From: Halopenitus salinus
Lineage (GTDB): Archaea > Halobacteriota > Halobacteria > Halobacteriales > Haloferacaceae
Length of the DNA stretch: 64,000 nucleotides
NCBI RefSeq assembly: GCF_042662125.1
Contig: NZ_JBHSXL010000002.1
Coordinates: forward strand, 186,001 to 250,000
Reading direction: 5' to 3'
Below are positions 36,776-44,837 of the stretch, in pieces. Position 1 is the first letter of the stretch; the number at the start of each line of letters is the position of its first letter. Position numbers and translations under genes: made by a program. The notes beneath the pieces are model-generated. The model did no database searches. It was not told the origin of the DNA and was given only the letters and a program-made list of their open reading frames with translations.

Positions 36776-37546
36776 TCACTCTTCACTGTTTTCGATGATC
36801 TCAATGATCTGCTCCGGGTAGAACGCGAAATTAACATTCAGCGGGCCTTCCTCTATCGAATGCGCGGGCGATTGCAGAGTCGATGAGTGAATTCCGAGGA
36901 AGTACCGCTGCGGTTGCTTATACACGACGGGCCCGCCATCCATCTGATCGATTATCGACGGTGTTGTGAAGATTGGGCTTCCGCTCATCCCGGAGTGCGT
37001 GTTCGCGTCTGTTGCGAACGCGAGATTCCCCATAAATCCGCCGCCGTAATGACTAGAGATCAGGGCACTCCGGATTATCGGCATGTAGTCGTTCGGTTCG
37101 ATCACTGGGTACCCAACAATCATCGCTTCCTCACCTGCTGTTATCGGTCGTTCATCAGGGAGGAAGTTTGGCGGGCCGATCGGTTGATTGATGTAATCAT
37201 CCAAATCGTCGTACAATTCGAGCACTGCCAGGTCGGGTTGCGGTTCAGCGGAGTGTTCCATCCATTGCCGCTCGCCGTCCTTCACTAAATCTAGTGGGCG
37301 GCTGATACGGAGCATCGGTGCGTCCGCGTTGTCTCGCAGGTAAATCCGGGCTTCCTCGGCTACGAATTCTTCTTCGCCGTCATCGTTCTCCTCAACGAAG
37401 ACGTGCCGGTTCGTGACGAGATAGTCTGTCTTCTCGTCTTCCTGCTCGTATCGGAATAGTGTCCCTGTTGCGTGACCGCCGCCCGGTAGTTTGATCGGTG
37501 TGACGCACAGGAATAGCGAGTCTAAAGGGTTGTTCGGCATGCTCAT
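36776..37546 (-). CDS. Trypsin-like serine protease (cytosolic)
   Basis: A 256-residue protein with the chymotrypsin-fold triad in order: His48 in YLVTNRHVF, Asp105 in QPDLAVLEL, and Ser188 in HSGMSGSPIF (G-x-S-G). There is no signal peptide, membrane helix or PDZ domain, so it differs from HtrA/Deg proteases. Trypsin-like proteases without secretion signals occur in several prokaryotic defence systems as activated effectors; here it lies next to the type IIG enzyme and a C39-like peptidase. The first residues (MSMPNNPLDSLFLCVTPIKL) allow a start two codons later. Confidence 0.82.
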   Translation of the reverse strand: MSMPNNPLDSLFLCVTPIKLPGGGHATGTLFRYEQEDEKTDYLVTNRHVFVEENDDGEEEFVAEEARIYLRDNADAPMLRISRPLDLVKDGERQWMEHSAEPQPDLAVLELYDDLDDYINQPIGPPNFLPDERPITAGEEAMIVGYPVIEPNDYMPIIRSALISSHYGGGFMGNLAFATDANTHSGMSGSPIFTTPSIIDQMDGGPVVYKQPQRYFLGIHSSTLQSPAHSIEEGPLNVNFAFYPEQIIEIIENSEE

Positions 37547-37856
37547 GTTGTGTTCCGGTAGAGTAGGCCGGGTTATTGACGTTGGTGATACATCGAGTAA
37601 GACCCGGGAAGGCCCGTTAAACGACCGTGCCTCCTACCCGTAATCGTAACCGGGGTGGCCTGGTCACTGCGCATAAACAGTGAACGGTTGCTTCAACGCA
37701 TCTGAGGCGAAAGAAAAAAGCTTCCGTCCTACATGGAATCTCTATATCGGTCACACCGCTGCTGACAGCAAGCAAGTAGCTGACAAAGCCGTTGCTGTAT
37801 TGAATACCTGCTGCTAACCGTGATATAAAATCTAGACTAGAGGGGTTACAGCGGCC
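37547..37856. other. Intergenic stretch
   Basis: About 310 bases upstream of the protease gene and downstream of a small acidic gene. No gene or clear repeat is seen. A run of A residues preceded by a mixed stretch (near 37705-37720) might act as a terminator. Confidence 0.4.
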
Positions 37857-38003
37857 TTACTCGTCGTCGGAGGTGTCGCCGGGCCGTGTGTTGTCGGGGC
37901 TGTCTCCGCCCTTGAATGTCTCGTGGGATCCGAATTGTCCGAGGTCGGGGGCTTCACCGTCGCCGGAGGAGCCGCCGTCACCGGAGTTTCCTTCGTCGGT
38001 CAT
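37857..38003 (-). CDS. Small acidic disordered protein
   Basis: A 48-residue frame from ATG 38003, composed mostly of Gly, Asp, Ser and Glu (MTDEGNSGDGGSSGDGEAPD), ending in DTSDDE. It has no fold signals. It is transcribed away from the polymerase gene with a 36-base gap between the two starts, so they share a divergent promoter region. The composition fits haloarchaeal small proteins, but whether it is expressed is uncertain. Confidence 0.4.
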   Translation of the reverse strand: MTDEGNSGDGGSSGDGEAPDLGQFGSHETFKGGDSPDNTRPGDTSDDE

Positions 38004-38039
38004 ACTGTAAAGAGGAATAGTGTACCTACCACTAAAAGG

Positions 38040-39812
38040 ATGACGCCGAGGATAAAAGCGAGCGAGCTGTCGACGCTCCGGCTCAGTATTCCGGTGACCG
38101 AAACGAGCAACGACGTCTACGAGAAACTGTCCGTCGCCGGCGACGCCGTCACCGGCTCGCCGACGGATATCTTGACCGCCGTCCAAGGGGCACTCGAAGC
38201 GCACGATCCGGATGTCCTGGTCTGCTCAACCAGCGAGATCATCCCGACTCTGTACGAGATGGCGACGGACGCAGGCGTCGACGACTTCTCGCTGAGTCGG
38301 TGGCCGGACGTCGACTACCAGCAGCTCGCGAGCCGGTCGACGTACTCGAGCTACGGCCGCGTCGGCCACTCGCCGGCGCGGTACAACGTGCCCGGCCGGG
38401 CGATCATCGACGAGTCGAACACGTTCTTCTACGGGGAGACGAACCTCGACGGCGTCCTCGACCTCGTGTCGCGCTCGAACAAGCCCGTCCAGGAGCTCGC
38501 GTGGGCGTCGATCGGGAACGTGCTGACGGCGATCCAGATTTGCGAGGCCCACGACCGCGGTGTCCTCGTCCCGTGGAACTCCTGGCGCCACGAGTTCTAC
38601 AAGCCGATGGGGACGCTCCATGACGCCGACCGCGGCGGGTTCATCTTCGCCCCCGAGGCCGGCCTCCACGAGAACGTCCACGAACTCGACTTCTCCTCGT
38701 TGTACCCGAACATCATCTGTACCAGAAACATCTCACCGGACGTCATCCGGTGTGACTGCCACAGCGACCGCGACGATGTCCCCGGCCTCGGGTACTCGAT
38801 CTGCGACGACCGGGGCTACCTCGTCGACGTGCTACAGCCGATCATCGACGCTCGCGACGAGATCAAGGCGGCCATCCGTCGCGAGAAGGAACGGGACGAC
38901 CCCGACAAGGACCGGCTGGCGGAGCTCGAGGGACGGTCGGGAGCGCTGAAGTGGATCCTCGTCGCCTGCTTCGGCTATCAAGGGTTCAGCAACGCGAAGT
39001 TCGGCCGCATCGAGTGCCACGAGGCGATCAACGCGTTCGCTCGCGAAATTCTGCTGACGGCGAAACAGCGGCTTGAAGCGGGCGGCTGGCGAGTCGTCCA
39101 CGGCATCGTCGACTCCATCTGGGTGACGCCGGACCCCGACGTCGACGACGAGGACCGCGAGAACCTCGAGACGCTCGCGACGGAGATCACGGGACGTGTC
39201 GAGATTCGGCTCGAACACGAAGCTCAGTACGACTGGGTGGCGTTCGTGCCGCAGCGCGAGAGCGACGCCGGCGCGTTGACGAAGTACTTCGGGAAGGTCG
39301 CCGGCGACGACGACTTCAAGATCAGAGGCATCGAAGCGCGGCAGCGCTCGACCCCGCCGTTCATCGAGGACGTCCAGCGGGACTGCCTCGACCGGCTCGA
39401 TGCCACGCGGTCACCGGACGCAGTGCTCGGACGTCTCGAACGAGCAATCGACGAACTGCAGGCGGGCAACGTAGCAGTAGAGCGGCTCGTCGAGCGGAAC
39501 CGTGTCTCCAAGCCCCTGGAAGGCTACTCACAGAATACCCAGAACGTGGCCGCCTTGAAGCGAGCCCGCGAGCAGGAACTGGCAGTCCACCCGGGCCAGG
39601 ACATCGAGTACGTAGTCGTCGACGACGAGAAATTCTCGCGAGACCGGGTCGCCCTCGCCCACGAAGCGATCGAGACCTACGACGCCTCGTACTACGAGAC
39701 GCAGCTAGTTCGAGCGGTCGAGAGCATACTGGCACCTCTTGACTGGGATCGGAACGACATCCGACGAGAACTCAACGGAACACATGTAGTCGGTATCACG
39801 GACTGGACCTGA
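38040..39812 (+). CDS. PolB2-like family-B DNA polymerase, aberrant motifs
   Basis: About 590 residues from ATG 38040; an upstream in-frame start at 37923 overlaps the divergent gene and is unlikely. Polymerase motif A is present (ELDFSSLYPNI, Asp near 217). Motif B reads ALKWILVACFGYQ, where the usual K-x3-N-S-x-Y-G has Val for Asn and Phe for Tyr. Motif C reads GIVDSIWV instead of DTDS, losing the first Asp. The 3'-5' exonuclease motifs are not visible in the short N-terminus. This matches the PolB2 group, considered catalytically impaired. It precedes the origin and Orc1/Cdc6 gene, suggesting an accessory role in plasmid replication. Confidence 0.82.
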   Translation: MTPRIKASELSTLRLSIPVTETSNDVYEKLSVAGDAVTGSPTDILTAVQGALEAHDPDVLVCSTSEIIPTLYEMATDAGVDDFSLSRWPDVDYQQLASRSTYSSYGRVGHSPARYNVPGRAIIDESNTFFYGETNLDGVLDLVSRSNKPVQELAWASIGNVLTAIQICEAHDRGVLVPWNSWRHEFYKPMGTLHDADRGGFIFAPEAGLHENVHELDFSSLYPNIICTRNISPDVIRCDCHSDRDDVPGLGYSICDDRGYLVDVLQPIIDARDEIKAAIRREKERDDPDKDRLAELEGRSGALKWILVACFGYQGFSNAKFGRIECHEAINAFAREILLTAKQRLEAGGWRVVHGIVDSIWVTPDPDVDDEDRENLETLATEITGRVEIRLEHEAQYDWVAFVPQRESDAGALTKYFGKVAGDDDFKIRGIEARQRSTPPFIEDVQRDCLDRLDATRSPDAVLGRLERAIDELQAGNVAVERLVERNRVSKPLEGYSQNTQNVAALKRAREQELAVHPGQDIEYVVVDDEKFSRDRVALAHEAIETYDASYYETQLVRAVESILAPLDWDRNDIRRELNGTHVVGITDWT

Positions 39813-39816
39813 CGAA

Positions 39817-40207
39817 CCCCCTCCCCCCTTTTTCGAGTTGTAAACTCGTGACGCCGGGGAGGGGGTGAACAGCAAGAGGGACTGCAAAACAGCCGATTGT
39901 GGTGGATATACGCGATAGAGAGGCTGAGTGTCTAATCTTCTAACTTGCGATTAGATATGCGAAAGTTTATATCACACGTTACCTTACCATAACCGCACTA
40001 GGGATAAGAAAATATATCGTCTAGCTCAGCTAGACGATTGATGTCTCGGGATGTAGAGGACGACTTCATCCCATTCGTGGTTCTCATTCCGTGTATTATC
40101 GCGTCTCAACACCTCTACACCAATTTTAGTTACCTCACCTCTCGTTACACTACGTCTTGGATGGCCTGTTCCCCCGCGACTTACAACTCGAAAAAGGGGG
40201 GAGGGGG
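39817..40207. other. Replication origin core: inverted ORB pair around AT-rich region
   Basis: Two copies of TTACAACTCGAAAAAGGGGG, each continuing in a G-string, lie in opposite orientation: one on the minus strand at 39817-39843 and one on the plus strand at 40181-40207. They enclose about 340 bases that include an AT-rich part (39925-40020) and a perfect palindrome. Haloarchaeal Orc1/Cdc6 proteins bind ORB repeats with such G-strings at origins, next to the orc gene. The inverted pair around an unwinding region is the classic archaeal origin design. Confidence 0.85.
40018..40036. repeat. Perfect palindrome inside the origin
   Basis: CGTCTAGCT-C-AGCTAGACG: nine-base arms with one central base, at the edge of the AT-rich region between the inverted ORBs. 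It could bind a dimeric protein or form a cruciform during unwinding. Confidence 0.7.
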
Positions 40208-40322
40208 TGAAACATTCGAGATCACCAAAGCGGCTTCCCCGGCAATCATGTCCAAAACCCGGTATTCCTCTCACTCGTGAACGGATTCTACGAGTGGCGT
40301 TCTTTCGCAAGCATTCTGGCGC

Positions 40323-40672
40323 TTACTACTCGAAAACGGGGAGTATGAGAAAGACCGTATCACCCTGAGCATCATTCACAAAATCCGGATTATGTGGATT
40401 TTGCTCCGAGATCCACCTCGACTCACTTCTCCTTACAACGTGAGGGTGGGAGCATCGAACCAGGTGTGTTACCGCCCCCCAACATCTTACAACTCGAAAA
40501 CGGGGGGTCCGGGTCATCAAGGAAGTTCGACGACAGCGAGCTTCGTCGAACCGTTACAACTCGACAACGGAAGGTGATAGATTCCGAAGACGGTATCTGG
40601 CTCATTCAGAGAATACGCGGCTGTAGTCGTTAGATAGCCTGTTTTCGCCTGGTTACAACTCCACAAGGGTCC
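40323..40672 (+). repeat. Left ORB-like repeats upstream of orc gene
   Basis: Four further ORB-like repeats in plus orientation: TTACTACTCGAAAACGGGG (40323), TTACAACTCGAAACGGGG (40488), TTACAACTCGACAACGG (40554, G-string decayed) and TTACAACTCCACAAGGG (40653, decayed). Similarity falls off toward the orc start. The last lies about 55 bases before ATG 40707 and may act in autoregulation. Confidence 0.78.
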
Positions 40673-40706
40673 ACTTTTTTATACCCAGAGTTCGAGGGGG
40701 TTCATA

Positions 40707-42206
40707 ATGGGACGAGAGGGACGTAGAGCAGGATCGAATAATCCGGAAGGTGAGGAGAATCGTGAATCTTCTGCTGCTGATCCTGAAACTCCTGAATCGA
40801 CGGATGGGGAGGTGGCATCTCCTGGCACGTCACAAACGACCTTCGAAAACGGATCAGATCCCGCCGATTCGTCTCAAGAAGCAACTAACGGCGACGGTGG
40901 CGGCATCTCAATTCGTGATCGTCTCCAAACGGAGTCGTCCGGTGGCGTTTTCGCGAACAAAGACCTCGTCCGGTCAGATACCATCATCGACGAGGACCGT
41001 ATCGTCGGTCGGGACGACCAACTGGGCCGTGTCGTCGACAATCTAAAACCGGTCCTCCAGAATGAAGGGATCCCCGATATGCTCCTGAGCGGGCCATCTG
41101 GAACGGGGAAATCGCTCATCATTCATGCAGTCTGCAAACAGATCGTCGAACTGTGTGAATCTCAAGGCAAGACCTTCGGGGTCATTTCAATCAACTGCGA
41201 GGGGCCGAAGACTGCAGATCGGGCTGTCTATCGGTTAGTCAAAGCCGCTGCCGACGACCTCGGCGTTGATCCTGGTGTTCCCCAAACCGGCGTCTCAACG
41301 GATCAGAAGCTGGAGCGACTGTACGAACTGATGCGAGAGTATTACGACGGTGTCATCTTCATTCTCGATGAGATCGATATGCTCGAGGGGCCGTATCAGG
41401 AATCAGAGTACAATTCTCTCATCTACCAGCTTTCACGGGCTCGCAAACTCGCTGACTTTGATGGTCCCATCTCGCTCACGACGATCACGAACTACGCCGA
41501 CTTCATGAAGGACCTCAACAGCCGCGCACAGAGTTCTTACAACCCTGACGACATCTTCTTCGACGATTACGATGCGAACCAACTCCGTAGTATTCTCCGC
41601 AACCGGCGGGACGCCTTCAAGCCAGACTCACTTGCAGATGACGTTGTTCCGCTTGTTGCTGCGTTCGGCTCCCAAACGCACGGGGATGCGCGGAAAGCGA
41701 TTGATCTCCTCAGATGGGCTGGTGAATTAGCCGAGCGGCGTGGGGCCGACACGGTTATCGAGACTGATGTCCGTGATGCTCAGGAAAAATACACCGAAAA
41801 CCGCAAGCTCCGCCATATCAGCGGCATTTCGACTCAAAAGAAACTCTCCATCTACGCTGTGGCGGCCACTGCCCACTACGCAAGAGAACACCCTGAGTGG
41901 ATCCCTGCTGGACCTGCGTTCAAGACGTATCAATTCATTGCTGATACAATGGACGCGGACCAGTACAGCCGTGAGACGTTCGTAAATCACGTCACAGAGC
42001 AGAGTACGTACGGTGTGTTGGACTTCGAGCGTCGAGGTAAGGGTCGAGGCAGAGGAGTGCATATGTATTTCTCCCTCTCTGAAGATCCCGAAACGATCAT
42101 GGAGACGATCCGTGAGGATTCCCGGTTCGAAGATCTAGCTCACGAAGAGGCGACTATCAGCGCGGTTGTCCGCGAACGGCTGAAGCAGTTCCGGAGTAAG
42201 AACTGA
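40707..42206 (+). CDS. orc: Orc1/Cdc6 replication initiator
   Basis: A 499-residue AAA+ initiator. An acidic disordered lead of about 75 residues is followed by VGRDDQLGRVVDNLKPVLQN, Walker A SGPSGTGKSLI, Walker B IFILDEIDML, sensor 1 in SLTTITNY, the sensor 2 arginine region HGDARKAIDLLRWAGE, and a C-terminal winged helix. These proteins bind ORB repeats, melt the origin and load MCM helicase. ORB-like repeats flank the gene on both sides, consistent with an orc gene sitting inside its own origin region. Confidence 0.95.
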   Translation: MGREGRRAGSNNPEGEENRESSAADPETPESTDGEVASPGTSQTTFENGSDPADSSQEATNGDGGGISIRDRLQTESSGGVFANKDLVRSDTIIDEDRIVGRDDQLGRVVDNLKPVLQNEGIPDMLLSGPSGTGKSLIIHAVCKQIVELCESQGKTFGVISINCEGPKTADRAVYRLVKAAADDLGVDPGVPQTGVSTDQKLERLYELMREYYDGVIFILDEIDMLEGPYQESEYNSLIYQLSRARKLADFDGPISLTTITNYADFMKDLNSRAQSSYNPDDIFFDDYDANQLRSILRNRRDAFKPDSLADDVVPLVAAFGSQTHGDARKAIDLLRWAGELAERRGADTVIETDVRDAQEKYTENRKLRHISGISTQKKLSIYAVAATAHYAREHPEWIPAGPAFKTYQFIADTMDADQYSRETFVNHVTEQSTYGVLDFERRGKGRGRGVHMYFSLSEDPETIMETIREDSRFEDLAHEEATISAVVRERLKQFRSKN

Positions 42207-42229
42207 TCTCGCCCGTATTCTCCCCGCAC

Positions 42230-42425
42230 TTACTTCTCGAAAACGGGGGGTGTTCGTATCCCGCGCGATGCGTTACAACTCGAAAATGGGGGGTGTCATT
42301 CGTCGGGATGTCTCGTTACTACTCGAAAACGGGGGGTGGGTGAGCCAAGAGATTTGACGTGCCGGTCAATGTACTGTGCTTTCCCCTTTCCCTCTCCCAT
42401 TTACAACTCGAAAACGGGGGGTGTG
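42230..42425 (+). repeat. Right ORB-like repeat cluster
   Basis: Four plus-strand repeats after the orc gene: TTACTTCTCGAAAACGGGG (42230), TTACAACTCGAAAATGGGG (42273), TTACTACTCGAAAACGGGG (42316) and TTACAACTCGAAAACGGGG (42401). The first three are spaced exactly 43 bases apart, the fourth 85 (twice 42.5), so the repeats lie at four helical turns and on one face of the DNA. Each continues as GGTG. Likely Orc1/Cdc6 binding sites. Confidence 0.82.
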
Positions 42426-42540
42426 TCCTACGATTTCTTAATCGTCGGCACCATCGATGATGCGGAGACGGTGGAGAAACGACGGAAACGTGGGGCGGGT
42501 GTCCTCTCCCTTCGTGTTTCACTCGTCCGGGTTGACCGGA

Positions 42541-42598
42541 CCCATTCACACTGAGGGGTGTTGGGCAAACCAATCCCATTCACACTCTGGGGGGTGTC
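42541..42598 (+). repeat. Direct repeats after the ORB cluster
   Basis: CCCATTCACACTGAGGGGTG (42541-42560) and CCCATTCACACTCTGGGGGG (42575-42594) are direct repeats 34 bases apart, each ending in a G-string plus TGT like the ORBs but with a different head. They may be divergent initiator sites or sites for another protein. Confidence 0.65.
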
Positions 42599-42654
42599 GT
42601 CTGCTACGTCTCTAATAGTACTGAAAAGACCACCAGGCTACAGTTCAATCTCGT

Positions 42655-42978
42655 CTACTCGTCGGGATTCACCGGCCCTTTGTACTTCGACGTCACCGAA
42701 TCTCCCTCCCGCCACTGCCAGTAGTAGTAGCGGTTGTCGTTGATTTCCTTGATCGTGATCGTCGCCTTCGCCGGCACGTCGTCTGGGAGGTCATCGGGGC
42801 GCTCCTCGATGTCGGCGTCGTCCGCTTCCTCCTCGAGACGAGCTTCCCGCTCTTTGTGTTCGGCCAACGCCTCGGCGTAGCTGGCAACGTCCCGAAGATG
42901 CTCCGATGTGGCTTCGTTGAGCGTGTTGACGATCTCCGTCGGGAGGTTCGCCGGTGGGGTCGGGGGTTCGTAGGACAT
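42655..42978 (-). CDS. Small acidic coiled-coil plasmid protein
   Basis: A 107-residue protein from ATG 42978 (MSYEPPTPPANLPTEIVNTL). A charged helix (YAEALAEHKEREARLEEEAD) leads to a C-terminal strand unit KEINDNRYYYWQWREGDSV with SKYKGPV. This aromatic hairpin ending in K-Y-x-G-P is common in small haloarchaeal plasmid proteins, where it recalls nucleic-acid-binding hairpins. Function unknown. The start lies 15 bases below an inverted TTAACCAACA repeat, probably its operator. Confidence 0.7.
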   Translation of the reverse strand: MSYEPPTPPANLPTEIVNTLNEATSEHLRDVASYAEALAEHKEREARLEEEADDADIEERPDDLPDDVPAKATITIKEINDNRYYYWQWREGDSVTSKYKGPVNPDE

Positions 42979-42992
42979 CGACTCTCTCCGTG

Positions 42993-43033
42993 TTAACCAA
43001 CACAGACTCTCCACCCATAGTTTTGTTGGTTAA
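42993..43033. promoter_or_regulatory. Inverted repeat TTAACCAACA, copy 1
   Basis: TTAACCAACA at 42993-43002 and its inverse TGTTGGTTAA at 43024-43033, start-to-start distance 31. It lies between the leftward small-protein gene and the rightward wHTH gene, in the shared promoter region. Copies 2 and 3 are at 45712 and 56606. Confidence 0.75.
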
Positions 43034-43076
43034 GACGGTGGAGACGGCTCCCGTGCCTGCTGACTGTAACACTACT

Positions 43077-43102
43077 CGAAACTTCTTCATACATAAGTTT
43101 CG
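43077..43102. promoter_or_regulatory. Operator-like inverted repeat before wHTH gene
   Basis: CGAAACTT (43077-43084) and AAGTTTCG (43095-43102), perfect eight-base arms with a ten-base spacer, 15 bases before the GTG start. This fits an autoregulatory operator of the dimeric wHTH protein encoded next. Confidence 0.65.
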
Positions 43103-43116
43103 TACTATGTTACGCC

Positions 43117-44039
43117 GTGCTCCGGCGCATCGAACTTGAGGTCCTCGCCACGGTCGACCGCGGCGACACGATCTCCGAACTCGCGACGAAGCTCGACCAC
43201 AGCAAGAGTTACCTCTCTCGTGCCGTCGCCGACCTCGTCGAGAAGGGGCTCGTCTACACGGAACGCGACGGCCGTCGAAAACGCGTCGTCCCGTCGGATG
43301 CTCGCGCCGTCGAGCTCTATCAGGACCTTGTCCGCCAGCACTCTCACATCGAGTTCCCCGAGCTGCTGACCGGGAAGGCACTCGAGGTGCTGTACTACCT
43401 CGACCAGCCGCAAACTGTCTCCGAGATTGCGGACCGGACCGACAACTACCGCAACACGGTCAACCGGGTCCTCAAGCGGTTTCGCGACCGTGGGCTTGTC
43501 GGGACCGTCGACGGCCACTACAAGTTCAACGCCGACTTCGACCGCCTCCACGCGTTCGCCTGTGAACTCGCACACCACTACATCGCCAGCGCCTCGAAGC
43601 CGTCGCCCCGAAGGGGACGATTCTCTGGGAAGACTACGACGAATTCCTTGCTCAGGCCGAGACGGAGATCGATGCGGCGGCGTTCCACGAAACCGGCCTC
43701 GCTCGATTCGCGGCCTTCGACCTCCAGTTCCTGCTCACCGGGCACCGCTACTACGTCTACTCCGAGAACCTCGACGCAGTCACGCCGGCAGAGCTCTGCT
43801 GTCACACGCTGCTGATCGACGACGGCAGCCGCCACCGCTCGTACTGTCTCCTCCTGCTCAGCCACGTCGACGTCGCCGAGGAGGACCTCCGAGCGCAGGC
43901 GGTGAAGTACGATCTAGAAGACGAAATCGACGCCTTGCTCCGCTATCTCGAGACGCACGGTGAGGTCGACGACGACCGGCTCCCGGAGTGGGACGAGTTT
44001 CAGGAGCTGGCGGCAGACTACGAGGTGCGACTATCCTGA
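43117..44039 (+). pseudogene. wHTH regulator with internal frameshift
   Basis: From GTG 43117 the frame encodes two winged helices: residues 1-60 (ISELATKLDHSKSYLSRAVA, wing ERDGRRKRV) and about 90-140 (TVSEIADRTDNYRNTVNRVL). At about 43583 the sense frame changes: the expected continuation RQRLEAVAPKGTILWEDYDE lies in another frame and runs intact to the TGA at 44037-44039, ending FQELAADYEVRLS. So the gene is broken by a small indel or a sequencing error. The long C-terminal half is typical of a haloarchaeal plasmid regulator family. If read through, it would be a two-HTH protein of about 307 residues. Confidence 0.75.
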
Positions 44040-44076
44040 GACCGAACGTCGTCGCCAGCCGTGCCGTCTGCCGGCG

Positions 44077-44511
44077 TCAGTTCGGGTTGTAGGGATTCGT
44101 TGCTGTCTCGAGCCGATAGACATCCTCGATGGCGTCAAAATCGTCGTCAAACGCATACAGGTAGCCGAGCCCCTCGGTTTGCATATACGCGACAATGCAG
44201 GCATCGACGAAGGAGAGGGGTTCGTGTTGGCGAAAGAGGGCCTTCCCGGTTGCGAGGGCGTCGGTGGTGAGTGAATCGATGTGGAAGCGGGCGTTTTCTT
44301 CGATTCGATCGAGGAGATCGACGGCTGCGTCGTGGCCGGCGTGGGTCGTGAGGCCGTTGAGCGTTTCCGCGAGCACGTAGTCGAGGACGACTGCCTCCGG
44401 GAGCGCTCCATTGTCAATGCCTTGGAGCACAGGAAGTGCGGCATCGTGGGATCCATCCCGCCGGTATGCGGCGGCAAAGAGGACTGTCGTATCGATCAGT
44501 GCACGGGGCAT
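44077..44511 (-). CDS. vapC: VapC-type PIN-domain toxin
   Basis: A 144-residue PIN nuclease. Acidic residues occur at the expected places: ALIDTTVLFAAAY (first Asp), LAETLNGL (Glu), FVDACIVAYM (Asp) and AFDDDFDAI (final Asp). It would cut RNA, often tRNA, when freed from its antitoxin. The ATG directly abuts the stop of the AbrB-type antitoxin gene upstream, forming a type II module that stabilises the plasmid. Confidence 0.9.
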   Translation of the reverse strand: MPRALIDTTVLFAAAYRRDGSHDAALPVLQGIDNGALPEAVVLDYVLAETLNGLTTHAGHDAAVDLLDRIEENARFHIDSLTTDALATGKALFRQHEPLSFVDACIVAYMQTEGLGYLYAFDDDFDAIEDVYRLETATNPYNPN

Positions 44512-44763
44512 TTACTCGACATCGACGCCCCAGGCGTCGTGATCGCGCGTTACATCGGTCGGCTCCTCACCAGCGTAGCCGTCGAAGTCGGCGAACGTGC
44601 CGGTTTGCTGTTGGATGACGTGGACCCGAATGCTCCCGTCATCTTCGAGATGCCAACGGAGCTGGTCACCGTCGTCGATATCGAGTTCACGCCGAATCCG
44701 GGCCGGAATGTTCGCCTGATTGCCAGACACTTTGCTTTCGGCGTCGATTCTGTCGCTGCTCAT
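44512..44763 (-). CDS. vapB: AbrB/VapB-type antitoxin
   Basis: An 83-residue protein from ATG 44763. The N-terminus carries a swapped-hairpin AbrB domain (RIDAESKVSGNQANIPARIR, then RELDIDDGDQLRWHLEDDG) for dimeric DNA binding and autoregulation. The C-terminal tail (FADFDGYAGEEPTDVTRDHD) should wrap the PIN toxin active site; the acidic tail suits haloarchaea. It sits directly upstream of vapC with no gap. A longer frame running further upstream is an artefact of an overlapping open frame. Confidence 0.9.
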   Translation of the reverse strand: MSSDRIDAESKVSGNQANIPARIRRELDIDDGDQLRWHLEDDGSIRVHVIQQQTGTFADFDGYAGEEPTDVTRDHDAWGVDVE

Positions 44764-44837
44764 ACCTCTCGGTACGTGACCGGCCGTGAAAAGCCTAGTG
44801 TGTCGCCACACTACCACGCGCTCCAGAAGATATCGTT

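Noticed and set aside
42230..42425. CRISPR-like regular spacing of repeats
   Set aside because: The repeats are about 22 bases with a G-string, match others around orc in both orientations and sit at an origin; they are ORB elements.
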